Notes: generated by a model from the sequence alone, not told the origin. A DNA stretch of 64,000 bases from an uncultured Bacteroidia bacterium (GCA_902794005.1 CADBFO010000018.1:1-64000); one strand, 5' to 3'. Counted from the first letter of the stretch, positions 46,027 to 55,871 are shown. Program-made: numbers and translations.

Positions 46027-46879
46027 TTTTGATTCGGTTGGCTTCGGCAATGAGTTCCCGGAGCCGGGCTTCGTCATAAGCGGACACGGCCTCGCGGAAC
46101 TCTTTCATTTTTTCGATATACGTATCCAACACATGGAGGATGTTGTCGTGGTTCTGGGACAGGATGGGGACCCACATGTCGGCACTGGACTTGGCGAGGC
46201 GCACCGTGGAGGAGAAACCGCCGGAGGCCAGGTCGAAGATGTGCTTCTCGTCCTTTTCCTTGTCCAGGACGGTAAGGGCCAGGGCGAAGGAAGTGATATG
46301 GGAGATGTGGGACACGTAGGCCGTGTGGACGTCGTGCTGGTCGGCATTCATGTAGATGGGGCGCATGTTCAGGACGCCGTACAGCTCGCCGATGGTTTGA
46401 AGCGCCCTGGGGTCACTATCCTCGGAATTGGCGAAGATGCAGGCCCGGCCGTCGAAAAGGCCCGGCTGCGCGGCCCACGGGCCGGAATACTCCGTACCCG
46501 CCATGGGGTGCGTGCTCACAAACTGCCGACGCCGGGAATGGTACTGCGTCGCATGGCAGATCTGGCTTTTGGTGGAGCACACGTCGATGACAATCTTCTC
46601 TCCGGCATCGGCCCCTGCCAGGGAGGCGAAGCGGTTCAGGATGTCCGGAACCATTTTCACGGCGGCGCTCACGGGGACGGCCACCACGACGATATCGGCC
46701 CTTTGGATGCAGTCTTCGTAGGAGACCACGTCGTCCACCAGGCCGATGGTCTTGGCAGCCTCGGCGGCGACAGGGTCCTGCTCCACGCCCAGTACCGTCG
46801 TCGCAAAACCTCTCCGTTTGAGGTCGATGGCCATGGACCCGCCGATGAGCCCCAGCCCGATAACACCTACCGTTCTCAT
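46013..46879 (-). CDS. tyrA: Prephenate dehydrogenase
   Basis: A 288-residue NAD(P)-dependent enzyme of tyrosine synthesis. Start MRTVGVIGLGLIGGSMAIDL gives the nucleotide-binding GxGxxG at the very N-terminus; codons further upstream come from repeats. The prephenate-binding region STHPMAGTEYSGPWAAQ, with the catalytic His of THPMAG, and the helical C-terminal domain (AYVSHISHITSFALAL) are clear. Converts prephenate to 4-hydroxyphenylpyruvate; the aminotransferase two bases upstream would complete tyrosine. Confidence 0.93.
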   Translation of the reverse strand: MRTVGVIGLGLIGGSMAIDLKRRGFATTVLGVEQDPVAAEAAKTIGLVDDVVSYEDCIQRADIVVVAVPVSAAVKMVPDILNRFASLAGADAGEKIVIDVCSTKSQICHATQYHSRRRQFVSTHPMAGTEYSGPWAAQPGLFDGRACIFANSEDSDPRALQTIGELYGVLNMRPIYMNADQHDVHTAYVSHISHITSFALALTVLDKEKDEKHIFDLASGGFSSTVRLAKSSADMWVPILSQNHDNILHVLDTYIEKMKEFREAVSAYDEARLRELIAEANRIKKILR

Positions 46880-46880
46880 A

Positions 46881-48146
46881 CTACCTGTCATTCTGCATTC
46901 CACCCTTGTCATTCTGCATTCCACCCTTGTCATTCTGAACGAAGTGAAGAATCTTCCCGTACGCCCTCTCCAGCGTGGGGACATCGGCACAGAGCGAAAT
47001 CCTCAGATGGTTTTCGCCGCCGCTGCCGAAGATGAAGCCCGGCGTGAGGAAAACGCCCGCCTCGTAGAGGATGCGGTCGCTCAGCTCCGCGGCAGGCGAC
47101 GTCCCTTTTTCCGCCGCCTCGCGCACGGAAAGGGGTGTTTTGCTGCACGGGACGCGGGCCCAGACGTAGAGGCCGCCGGCAGACGGGTCATAGACGCAGC
47201 CCAGGGCGTCCATGATGCGGCGGGCCAACACCTGGCGGCGGCGGTACTCGGCGTTGAGGCCTTCGTACCAGGCGGCATCGGCCTTCAAGGCCTCCACGGC
47301 CGCCTCCTGGATGCCGCGGAACATGCCGGAATCCATCTGCGTCTTCACTTTGAGGAGTTCCTTGAGCACATCGGCCGCGCCTACGATCATGCCCACGCGC
47401 CAGCCGGCCATGTTGTGGCTCTTGGACAGGGAATTCATCTCCAGGCAAACTTCGCGGGCGCCGGGGACCGAAAGGATGGACTGAGGCTCATTGAGGATGA
47501 AGCTGTAGGGATTGTCGTTCACCAGCAGGATGCCGTGGCGCCGGGCGAAGTCCACCAGCTTTTCGAAAACGTCCCGCCGGGCGGGGGCGCCGGTGGGCAT
47601 GTTGGGATAGTTGACCCACATGATTTTAACGCCGGTGAGGTCGGTCTTTTCCAGGGATTCGAAGTCCGGATACCAGCCGTCGGCCTCCACCAGGTCATAG
47701 GTGAGCAGTTCTGCTTCGCACATGCGGGTGGCCGATGTGTATGTAGGATAGCCGGGATTGGGCACCAGCACTTTGTCTCCGGGGTTCAGGAACGCCAGCG
47801 AGAGGAGAAGGATTCCCTCCTTGGAGCCCATGAGGGGCTGGATTTCGGTGGCGGGGTCCAGCGGCACGCCATACCAGCGGGCATACCAGTCGGCGATGGC
47901 TTCGCGGAGTTCCGGGAGGCCGGTATAGCCCTGGTAGCCGTGGGTGCCGGAGCGGCGGGCGCAGTCACAGAGGGCGCCGACGACCGCCGGCGAAGGGGCT
48001 CCGTCCGGCGAGCCGACGCCCAGGTTGATGACCGGGTCCAGGCCGCGGGAGGCCCTGTCGGCATTGATTCCGGCGATTTCCTTATTTTTGAGCGAAAAGT
48101 AATATTCCTTGACAGAAAGCGTTCTGCGGGCGGGTTCAATGATCAT
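46881..48146 (-). CDS. PLP-dependent aminotransferase of the aromatic run
   Basis: A 421-residue class I/II aminotransferase. Motifs: NLGVGSPDGAPSPAVV, the cofactor region NPGYPTYTSATRMCE, ILLVNDNPYSF with the PLP-ring Asp, and the Schiff-base Lys in MNSLSKSHNMAGWRVGM. In Bacteroidetes this gene is regularly found with pheA and tyrA and probably transaminates phenylpyruvate and 4-hydroxyphenylpyruvate (or prephenate). The last 23 residues (HFVQNDKGGMQNDKGGMQND) are the translation of three short-family repeats (46886-46955), which extend the protein beyond its usual end. One base separates it from tyrA. Confidence 0.9.
   Translation of the reverse strand: MIIEPARRTLSVKEYYFSLKNKEIAGINADRASRGLDPVINLGVGSPDGAPSPAVVGALCDCARRSGTHGYQGYTGLPELREAIADWYARWYGVPLDPATEIQPLMGSKEGILLLSLAFLNPGDKVLVPNPGYPTYTSATRMCEAELLTYDLVEADGWYPDFESLEKTDLTGVKIMWVNYPNMPTGAPARRDVFEKLVDFARRHGILLVNDNPYSFILNEPQSILSVPGAREVCLEMNSLSKSHNMAGWRVGMIVGAADVLKELLKVKTQMDSGMFRGIQEAAVEALKADAAWYEGLNAEYRRRQVLARRIMDALGCVYDPSAGGLYVWARVPCSKTPLSVREAAEKGTSPAAELSDRILYEAGVFLTPGFIFGSGGENHLRISLCADVPTLERAYGKILHFVQNDKGGMQNDKGGMQNDR
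46886..46955 (+). repeat. Three short-family repeats coding the aminotransferase tail
   Basis: Two truncated copies of the type TGTCATTCTGCATTCCACCC and one complete copy TGTCATTCTGAACGAAGTG + AAGAATCT, all read in frame by the aminotransferase on the minus strand. Confidence 0.8.
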
Positions 48147-48155
48147 ACGTTCGTT

Positions 48156-49037
48156 TTATAGGGCGGCTTTGTATTCTCCCAGCACTTCCAGGTCTTCCAG
48201 AAGGGGACGGATGGCCTGCAGCGCCTGGGTATAACGCAGGTAGTCGGCGAATTTGATATCGACATAGAAGAAATACTGCCACTGCCGGCCGGGGATGGGC
48301 AGCGACTGGATGCGCGTGAGGTTCATCTCGTAGAACGAGAGGATGGTGAGAATCTGCGCCAGGGAACCGGGCTTGTGCGGAAGGGTGAAGCACAGGAGGG
48401 CCTTGTCGGGGCCGGTCACTTCCAGGCTGTCGTCCAGGATGAGGAAACGGGTGAAGTTCTGCTTGTGGGTCTCGATGCCGGAGGCCAGAATCTCCAGGCC
48501 GTATAATTGTGCGGCAAGTTCGGAGGCCACGGCACCCACGCCTTTTTCGCCGGAAAGAGCCAGCTGGGCGGCGCTTTTGGCCGTGTCGTCGCTTTCGGTG
48601 AGACGGATCCAGGGGGCGTTCTGCTCGAACCACGGGCGGGTCTGGTTGATGGCCATGTAGTGCGTACGCACCTCGCGGATGTCTTCCAGCCGCTGCCCGG
48701 GGAGCGCCATCAGGTTCTGGCCGATGCGGATGTACACCTCCCCTTTCACCCTGCGGCCTCTCTGGCGCAGGAGTTCGAAATTGTGCAGCAGACCGCCGGA
48801 GACGGTATTCTCGATGGCCATGACGGCGGCATCGGCCCGGCCTTCGTCCAAGGCGGCGTAGAGGCCCTCGAAGGTGTCGCACTCGACGATGGAGAGAGAT
48901 TCTTCGCTCCGCCCTTCGGCAAGCTCAGGGCAAGCTTCAGAATGACAGGAAGGGGCGGAATGAGCGGCATAAAAAAGACGGGCTGCCTGTTCGTGAAAGC
49001 AGCCCTTGTACCCCTGTATGGCTACACGTGCGGCCAT
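48156..49037 (-). CDS. pheA: Prephenate dehydratase with an in-frame repeat insert
   Basis: A 293-residue enzyme. The catalytic domain shows VAIQGYKGCFHEQAARLFY, AVMAIENTVSGGLLHNFELL and the Thr-Arg-Phe motif in KQNFTRFLIL; the C-terminal ACT domain (about 205-285) with PHKPGSLAQIL and IQSLPIPG binds phenylalanine for feedback inhibition. At residues 30-48 a stretch including CHSEACPELAEGRSEES is coded by a short-family repeat (48897-48949) in the loop between the first helix and the second strand. There is no chorismate mutase domain; that is fused to DAHP synthase in this run. Directly follows frr. Confidence 0.92.
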   Translation of the reverse strand: MAARVAIQGYKGCFHEQAARLFYAAHSAPSCHSEACPELAEGRSEESLSIVECDTFEGLYAALDEGRADAAVMAIENTVSGGLLHNFELLRQRGRRVKGEVYIRIGQNLMALPGQRLEDIREVRTHYMAINQTRPWFEQNAPWIRLTESDDTAKSAAQLALSGEKGVGAVASELAAQLYGLEILASGIETHKQNFTRFLILDDSLEVTGPDKALLCFTLPHKPGSLAQILTILSFYEMNLTRIQSLPIPGRQWQYFFYVDIKFADYLRYTQALQAIRPLLEDLEVLGEYKAAL

Positions 49038-49604
49038 TTAGACGGTGAGGATATCCTTCTCCTTGGCGGCGATGAGCTCGTCCACCTTCTTCACCCACTT
49101 GTCCGTGACCTTCTGCAGCTCGGCCTCGCCTTCCTTTTCTCCGTCTTCGGAAAGGCCTTCCTCCTTCTGGGCTTTCTTGAGGAGGTCGATACCGTCGCGG
49201 CGGGCGTTGCGGATGGTTACCTTGGTGGTTTCGCCCTGGGCCTTGGCCTTTTTGATGAGGTCCTTGCGGCGCTCCTCGGTGAGGGCGGGCACCATGCAGC
49301 GGATGATTTCACCGTTGTTGGACGGCGTGAGGCCCACGTTGGCGTCCAGGATGGCTTTCTCGATTTTGCCGATCATGGAGCGCTCCCAAGGCTGGATGGC
49401 GATGGTCTTGGCGTCCGGCGTCGTTACGGAGGCCACCTGGTTGAGGGGTGTAGCCGTGCCGTAATAGTCCACCATCACGGGGTTGAGGAGGGCCGGCGAA
49501 GCCTTGCCCACCCGGTAGTTCTTGAGGTCTTCTTCCAGAAAATCTACAGTATCCTGCATTTTGGCGGACATGGCGTCCACAATTTCCTTGGCTTTCGGTA
49601 ACAT
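49038..49604 (-). CDS. frr: Ribosome recycling factor
   Basis: A 188-residue protein: YRVGKASPALLNPVMVDYYG is the core signature, followed by IQPWERSMIGKIEKAI, GEIIRCMVPALTEERRKDL and VTIRNARRDG. It splits the post-termination ribosome with EF-G. Its stop touches the pheA start with no gap, so this housekeeping gene heads the aromatic run. Confidence 0.97.
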   Translation of the reverse strand: MLPKAKEIVDAMSAKMQDTVDFLEEDLKNYRVGKASPALLNPVMVDYYGTATPLNQVASVTTPDAKTIAIQPWERSMIGKIEKAILDANVGLTPSNNGEIIRCMVPALTEERRKDLIKKAKAQGETTKVTIRNARRDGIDLLKKAQKEEGLSEDGEKEGEAELQKVTDKWVKKVDELIAAKEKDILTV

Positions 49605-49627
49605 AGTTCTTCGTTTTACTCAATTTG

Positions 49628-49635
49628 CAAATATA
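49628..49635 (-). promoter_or_regulatory. -7 element for the frr-pheA-tyrA-pfkA run
   Basis: Minus-strand TATATTTG; the leader to the frr ATG would be about 16 bases. Confidence 0.55.
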
Positions 49636-49682
49636 AGAAAAAAAAATCATGTATCCGCAGAATGGCCCAAAATCCACAGGGT

Positions 49683-49717
49683 ATAAAAAACCTCCCGGCA
49701 TCTGTAACCGGGAGGTT
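49683..49717 (-). terminator. Terminator hairpin AACCTCCCGG / CCGGGAGGTT
   Basis: A perfect 10-base stem with a 9-base loop, followed on the minus strand by six T. It faces a gene that would end near 49739, yet only a 3' remnant is seen there. From here to 50080 there is no other gene. Confidence 0.7.
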
Positions 49718-49738
49718 GCTCCATCATAGCAATGCAGG

Positions 49739-49785
49739 TTACTCGAAACTGAGTTCCAGGCGGTAATCATAATACCTTGTTGACA
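49739..49785 (-). pseudogene. Possible 3' remnant of a lost gene
   Basis: Minus-strand codons YYDYRLELSFE and a TAA stop, 22 bases before a good terminator. The pattern resembles the last beta-strand of an outer-membrane barrel protein. Upstream the frame runs into the 82-base repeats, so any gene body has been lost. Confidence 0.25.
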
Positions 49786-50024
49786 CGGAATCGGGCATGG
49801 GTGCGCTGTGGCTGTCAACGCGGCAGGAGTACAGGCCGATCGGGGCGATTTCGCGGCCGCGTTGACACGGAATCGGGCATGGGTGCGCTGCGGCTGTCAA
49901 CGCGGCAGGAGCACAGCCCGATTTCGCCGGTTTCGTTGCCACGTTGACACAGAATCGGCCACAGGGGCGCTACGGCCGTCAACGCGGCAGGAGCGCAGGC
50001 GGGCATGCGGCAGCGAGGCGGCGG
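49779..50024. repeat. Three 82-base direct repeats with inner hairpins
   Basis: TTGACAC starts copies at 49780, 49862 and 49944, an exact 82-base period. Each copy carries GTTGACA and TGTCAAC about 27 bases apart as a hairpin, then GCGGCAGGAG. The third copy is more diverged and fades into a stretch of ATCGGCC words (50025-50075). Confidence 0.8.
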
Positions 50025-50099
50025 CCATCGGCGGCGAAGCGGTGGCCATCGGCCCATCGGCCAAACGGCCAAACGGGTTGCCATTTTGGGAAAAGTTTC

Positions 50100-50107
50100 T
50101 ATCTTTG
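50100..50107 (+). promoter_or_regulatory. -7 element for the Fe-S membrane protein gene
   Basis: TATCTTTG with TTG at 50078-50080 (19-base spacer); leader about 16 bases. Confidence 0.5.
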
Positions 50108-50129
50108 CAGAAACGACAACTAAAGGATT

Positions 50130-51638
50130 ATGCTTAAAAAGATTAGAGTGGCGCTGGCCTGGATTTTCTGGATGGGGATTACGCTCCTTTTCCTGGATTT
50201 CACGGGGGCGCTGCACGGGTATCTGGGCTGGATGGCCAAAATCCAGTTTCTCCCCGCCGTATTGGCCCTCAATGTGGGCGTCATCGTGGCCCTGGTGCTG
50301 CTGACGCTGGTTTTCGGCCGGGTGTACTGCTCGGTGATTTGCCCGCTGGGCGTGTTCCAGGACGGGATTTCCTGGCTGGGTACGCATAAGAAAAAAGCGC
50401 CCTACAGTTATAAGAAGGAAAACAAATGGCTGCGCTACGGCGTATGGGCCTTGTTCGTGGTGGCCCTGGTGGCCGGCGTACAGGCTGCCGTGGCCCTTCT
50501 GGCTCCCTACAGCGCATACGGCCGCATGGTGCAGAACCTGCTGCAACCCATTTACTTATGGGGCAACAATCTGCTGGCCGGCCTTGCCGAGCGCGCCGGC
50601 AGCTACACCTTCTATGAAAAAGACGTATGGATGCGCAGCGTACCCACCTTTGTGGTGGCGCTCGTCACGCTGGCAGTGATTGTAGCGCTCTCTTTCAAGG
50701 GCGGCCGAACCTACTGCAACAGCATCTGCCCGGTGGGCACCACGCTCAGTTTCTTCTCCCGCTTTGCCATGTTCCGGCCGATGATCGACACGGGGAAGTG
50801 CAAGCACTGCAAGGCCTGCGAGCTGCATTGCAAAGCCCGGTGCATCGAAATCACCAAGGACAGCGCCCGCATCGACCATTCCCGCTGTGTGGACTGCTTC
50901 AACTGCATCGATGAGTGCAAGTTCGGGGCGCTGCAGTACCGGTTTGCGTGGGGAAAAGATTCTTCGCCTTCGGCGCAGAATGACAAGGGGCAGGCGCAGA
51001 ATGACAAGGGGCGCAGGGCGATGATGGCGGGAACGGTGGCCGTGGCGGGTGCCGCGGCGCTGAAGGGTGTGGAGGCCCGGGCGCAGGAGGCTGCCAAGAA
51101 GGTGGACGGCGGTTTTGCCGACGTGCTTCCCAAGCAGGCTCCCGTCCGCGAAACACCCGTGACGCCGCCCGGCTCCAAGAGCGTGAAGGACTTCTACCGC
51201 AGATGCACGGCCTGCCAGCTTTGCGTGGCGGAGTGCCCCAACAACGTCCTTCGGCCCTCCGGCAGCCTGGAGCATCTGATGCAGCCGGAAATGTCCTTCG
51301 AGAAGGGCTGGTGCCGCCCGGAATGCACCCGCTGCAGCGAGCTGTGCCCGGCGGGGGCTATCGGCAAAATCGGCCGGGAGGAAAAGACGCAGTACCGTGT
51401 GGGCACCTCGCATGTGAACCTGGAACTGTGCGTATCGGCCAGCGGAAAAGCCCTGTGCGGAAAATGCGCGCAGATTTGCCCTTCCGGCGCCATCCGGATG
51501 GTGGAAAACGAAGAGACGGGGCTGCTGTTCCCGGTTGTGGCCGAAGAGATTTGCACCGGCTGCGGCGCCTGCGAGCATCTGTGCCCGGTAAGGCCTGTCA
51601 GCGCCATTACGGTGAACGGCAGGAGCCAGCATGTATAA
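50130..51638 (+). CDS. Polyferredoxin membrane protein (NapH/NosR C-terminal-like)
   Basis: A 502-residue protein. Five or so N-terminal membrane helices hold two CxxxCP motifs (YCSVICPLG and YCNSICPVG) as in the Fer4_5/NapH family. Then come two 4Fe-4S sites (CKHCKACELHCKARC; CVDCFNCIDECKFGAL), a second hydrophobic, twin-arginine-like stretch (GRRAMMAGTVAVAGAAAL) and four more cysteine clusters (CTACQLCVAECP, CRPECTRCSELCP, CGKCAQICP, CTGCGACEHLCP). It likely passes electrons across the membrane to a periplasmic reductase. Residues about 277-293 (SSPSAQNDKGQAQNDKG) are coded by short-family repeats in the linker before the second hydrophobic stretch. The next gene is a Tat-exported Fe-S aldo/keto reductase. 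Confidence 0.85.
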   Translation: MLKKIRVALAWIFWMGITLLFLDFTGALHGYLGWMAKIQFLPAVLALNVGVIVALVLLTLVFGRVYCSVICPLGVFQDGISWLGTHKKKAPYSYKKENKWLRYGVWALFVVALVAGVQAAVALLAPYSAYGRMVQNLLQPIYLWGNNLLAGLAERAGSYTFYEKDVWMRSVPTFVVALVTLAVIVALSFKGGRTYCNSICPVGTTLSFFSRFAMFRPMIDTGKCKHCKACELHCKARCIEITKDSARIDHSRCVDCFNCIDECKFGALQYRFAWGKDSSPSAQNDKGQAQNDKGRRAMMAGTVAVAGAAALKGVEARAQEAAKKVDGGFADVLPKQAPVRETPVTPPGSKSVKDFYRRCTACQLCVAECPNNVLRPSGSLEHLMQPEMSFEKGWCRPECTRCSELCPAGAIGKIGREEKTQYRVGTSHVNLELCVSASGKALCGKCAQICPSGAIRMVENEETGLLFPVVAEEICTGCGACEHLCPVRPVSAITVNGRSQHV

Positions 51639-51641
51639 AGA

Positions 51642-51711
51642 TTCTTCACTTCGTTCAGAATGACAAGGATAGGTTCAGAAGAACCAAGGATTAGTTCAGA
51701 ATGACAAGACC
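51642..51711 (-). repeat. Short-family repeats between the two Fe-S genes
   Basis: AGATTCTTCACTTCGTTC + AGAATGACAAG, then two shorter copies with GTTCAGAAGAACCAAGGA and GTTCAGAATGACAAG; the last ends three bases before the next ATG. They fill the entire gap. Strand is given as the reading direction of the neighbours' reverse element. Confidence 0.75.
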
Positions 51712-53052
51712 ATGAAAAGAAGAGATTTCATCAAAATAAGCGGCGCAGCAACCATAGCGGCAGCTTGCGCACCCAAAAAAACCCAGTCATCGGCCCCGGC
51801 GGAAGGCCCTGAGCAGATGCTGGTGCGGGAGAACCCGCGAAACGGCGACAAGGTGGCCATGCTGGGCTTCGGCTGCATGCGCTGGCCCATGATCAAGGAT
51901 GCCGAGGGGAAGGATGTCATCGACCAGGAGGCCGTGAACGAAATGGTGGACTATGCCCTGGCGCACGGGGTGAACTACTTCGACACCTCCCCCGCCTACC
52001 TCCAGGGACAGAGTGAAAAGGCCGCCGGAGAGGCCCTGAGCCGGCATCCGCGCGATAGTTATTTCATCGCCACCAAGCTTTCCAACTTCTGGGACCGCTC
52101 CACGGAAGGCTCGCTCAAGATGTACCACGAGTCCTTCAAGCAGCTCAAGACCGACTACTTCGACTATTACCTGCTGCATTCCATCGGCCGGGGCGGAAAG
52201 GAAGCCTTCAACAAGCGCTATGTGGAAAATGGCATGATTGACTTCCTGCTCAAGGAAAAGGAGGCCGGGCGCATCCGCAACCTGGGCTTCAGCTTCCACG
52301 GCGCCAAGCACGAGTTCGACTCCTTCATGGAAATGTACGACAGCGGGGAAATGCACTGGGACTTCTGCCAGATCGAGATGAACTACGTGGACTGGACCCA
52401 TGCCGACGGCGTGCGCAACGTAAATGCCGATTACCTCTATGCCGAGCTGGACAAACGCGAAATTCCCATCGTCATCATGGAACCGCTCCTGGGAGGCCGA
52501 CTGGCCAACGTGCCGGAAGGCATTGCCCGCCAGATGAAGCAGCGGGAGCCGGACCTGAGCATCGCCTCCTGGGCCTTCCGCTTCTGCGGAACTTATCCCC
52601 GGGTGCTGTGTACCCTGTCGGGCATGACGTCCATGGATCCGCTGAAGGACAACATCAAGACCTTCGGCCACTTCAAGCCCCTCACGGAAGAGGAGCTGGA
52701 CTTCCTGGAGCAGATGGCGGTCCAGATGAAGGAGTATCCGCTGGTGAACTGCACCGACTGCAAGTACTGCATGCCCTGCCCCTGGGGGATCGACATTCCC
52801 GGCACTTTCCAGCACTACAACAAGGCCATCACGGAAGGCACCTACGCCCAGAGCCGGGAGCAGAAAGACTACGCCAAGCTCAAGAAGGCCTACCTGGTGA
52901 GCTACGACCGTGCGGTGGCCACCGTCCGCCAGGCCGACCACTGCATCAGCTGCGGAGACTGTCTGCCCCGCTGCCCCCAGAGCATTGCCATCCCCAAGCA
53001 GCTGCGGCGCATCGCCGAATATGTGGAAGGCCTGAAGCAGGATACGCTGTAG
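51712..53052 (+). CDS. Tat-exported aldo/keto reductase with ferredoxin domain
   Basis: A 446-residue protein. Twin-arginine signal MKRRDFIKISGAATIAAAC; the Cys may be a lipid anchor. The barrel (about residues 40-330) shows LGFGCMRWPM, NYFDTSPAYLQGQSEKAAG with the Asp and Tyr of the aldo/keto reductase site, and HFKPLTEEEL; the C-terminal part has two 4Fe-4S motifs, CTDCKYCMPCPWGIDIP and CISCGDCLPRCPQSIAIP. These proteins are common in gut anaerobes; the substrate is unknown. It follows the polyferredoxin gene, which may supply electrons. Confidence 0.9.
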   Translation: MKRRDFIKISGAATIAAACAPKKTQSSAPAEGPEQMLVRENPRNGDKVAMLGFGCMRWPMIKDAEGKDVIDQEAVNEMVDYALAHGVNYFDTSPAYLQGQSEKAAGEALSRHPRDSYFIATKLSNFWDRSTEGSLKMYHESFKQLKTDYFDYYLLHSIGRGGKEAFNKRYVENGMIDFLLKEKEAGRIRNLGFSFHGAKHEFDSFMEMYDSGEMHWDFCQIEMNYVDWTHADGVRNVNADYLYAELDKREIPIVIMEPLLGGRLANVPEGIARQMKQREPDLSIASWAFRFCGTYPRVLCTLSGMTSMDPLKDNIKTFGHFKPLTEEELDFLEQMAVQMKEYPLVNCTDCKYCMPCPWGIDIPGTFQHYNKAITEGTYAQSREQKDYAKLKKAYLVSYDRAVATVRQADHCISCGDCLPRCPQSIAIPKQLRRIAEYVEGLKQDTL

Positions 53053-53054
53053 CC

Positions 53055-53144
53055 CCCGGGGGGAGGTGATGGCGGGGTGTGATGGTGGGGTGAGGGTGCT
53101 GGCGGGGTGCTGGCGGCGTGTGATGGTGCTGGCGGGGCAGGACG
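53055..53144 (+). repeat. G-rich low-complexity tract next to element E
   Basis: GGCGGGGTG- and GTGCTGGCGGGG-like words, about 90 bases, from the reductase stop to the left end of element E. It has many GGG/GGGG runs on the plus strand. Confidence 0.6.
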
Positions 53145-53251
53145 GGTGGCCGATAAGCGCATCACAATCAGGCGTTTACGTAAAATCCTCTGCGCTTTTT
53201 GCGCAGAGGATTTTGCATAAATGGCTCACGGCCAAATGGTTAGCAGCCAGG
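53145..53251. mobile_element. 107-base palindromic element, copy E
   Basis: Starts GGTGGCCGATAAG and ends TTAGCAGCCAGG; core hairpin 53181-53215 with AAAATCCTCTGCGC arms around TTTTT. Lies between the convergent 3' ends of the reductase gene and eno, five bases from the eno stop. Confidence 0.75.
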
Positions 53252-53256
53252 CCTGA

Positions 53257-54635
<1,379 letters not shown>

Positions 54636-54698
54636 TCTATTTTTCCCGGATGGGCAACAGCTCTTGCAAAAGCAGGAGAGAATGGCTATCTTGCAACT

Positions 54699-55826
54699 AT
54701 GAAAAACAGCATCATCTTTTTAGTGGCGCTTGCGTTGGTGAGCGCCTCCTGCGCCCGGCAGGAGCAGCCCCTTCGCAGAGTGGGGGTTTTCGACGGGTAT
54801 GGCGGTGCACAGACGTGCATCTGGGAAGCCGTGGCGGCATGCCGCCTGGACGGAGACCTGAACGTGAGGACCATCACCACGGGAGACATTGCCCGCGGGG
54901 TGCTGGACTCGCTGGACGCGATTGTGATCCCCGGCGGAGGCGGCAGTCGGCAATACCTGAACCTGGGCGGAGAGAACGTGCGTCGCATCAAGGAGTTCGT
55001 CACGCGCGGCGGCGGGGCCGTGGGCATCTGCGCCGGGGCCTACCTCTTTTCCGACACCCCAGACTACACCTGCCTCGGCATCAGCGGGGCCTGCGCCATC
55101 GACCGGGAACACGATAATCGCGGCCACGGCAATGCGGCGTTCCGGCTCACCGAAGAAGGCAAGCGCCTCTTCCCCGAATACGCCCGGGCCGATACCCTTT
55201 TCTGTATGTACTACGAAGGACCGGTCCTTATTCCGGCCGAGGGCGGCTACACCGAGTTCGCTACCATGCTCAGCGACGTGCACGAGGAAGGGGACGCTCC
55301 GGCGAATATGACCAACAATCGGCCTTTCTTCCTGGGGAACAACTATGGCAAGGGGCGCGTGTTCTGCACCATCGCCCACCCCGAAGCCACCCCCGGCAAG
55401 ATGTGGATGATTGCCCGGATGGTGCGTTGGGTGCTGGGAGAGGAAGCGCTTCCGCAGCGTTTTTCCACGGATCCCGCCCTGCAGGAAGCCTCGCTGGTGA
55501 ATCGCGAATGCCTGATGAGCATCGAGGATTTGAAGAAGGAGAGCTCCTGCCTCCAGACCTTCTTCTACGGAAGCGAAGCGGAGAAGCTGCAGGCGCTCCA
55601 ATGGCTCAAGGAGCACTCCTCCTGGGACGCCAAACGCTGGGTGCAGGGCCTGCTCTTTGACGACTCGCCCCTGGTGCGCGCCGCCGCCGCGCAGTACATT
55701 GCCGACGCCCACTACCTCACCTACCTTCCCGACGTGGAAGCGCTGTACCTGAGCGAGGCCGATGCCGCCACGCGCGAGCAGGTGGGCCACAGCCTGGAGC
55801 GCCTCCGCCGCCTCCTCCCGGAGTAG
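54699..55826 (+). CDS. BPL_N-domain lipoprotein (glutamine amidotransferase-like)
   Basis: A 375-residue predicted lipoprotein: signal with lipobox VSASC (Cys at residue 18). Residues about 25-260 resemble the BPL_N class I glutamine amidotransferase fold: VGVFDGYGGAQTCIWEAV, IVIPGGGGSRQYL and the nucleophile elbow GGAVGICAGAYLF, with Cys; a His is in CTIAHPEATPG. The C-terminal 100 residues are helical, with a HEAT-like segment (DDSPLVRAAAAQYIADA). Function is unknown. The start follows from the signal peptide; TATCTTGC just upstream is a poor -7 match. Confidence 0.8.
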   Translation: MKNSIIFLVALALVSASCARQEQPLRRVGVFDGYGGAQTCIWEAVAACRLDGDLNVRTITTGDIARGVLDSLDAIVIPGGGGSRQYLNLGGENVRRIKEFVTRGGGAVGICAGAYLFSDTPDYTCLGISGACAIDREHDNRGHGNAAFRLTEEGKRLFPEYARADTLFCMYYEGPVLIPAEGGYTEFATMLSDVHEEGDAPANMTNNRPFFLGNNYGKGRVFCTIAHPEATPGKMWMIARMVRWVLGEEALPQRFSTDPALQEASLVNRECLMSIEDLKKESSCLQTFFYGSEAEKLQALQWLKEHSSWDAKRWVQGLLFDDSPLVRAAAAQYIADAHYLTYLPDVEALYLSEADAATREQVGHSLERLRRLLPE

Positions 55827-55871
55827 GCTTATCGGGCAAAAAGGATTTATTTGTAGGATAATTTTTGTTTT

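Noticed and set aside
46880..46990. N-terminal extension of TyrA (FFTSFRMTRVECRMT)
   Set aside because: It is the translation of three repeats; the NAD-binding motif starts directly at the ATG at 46879.
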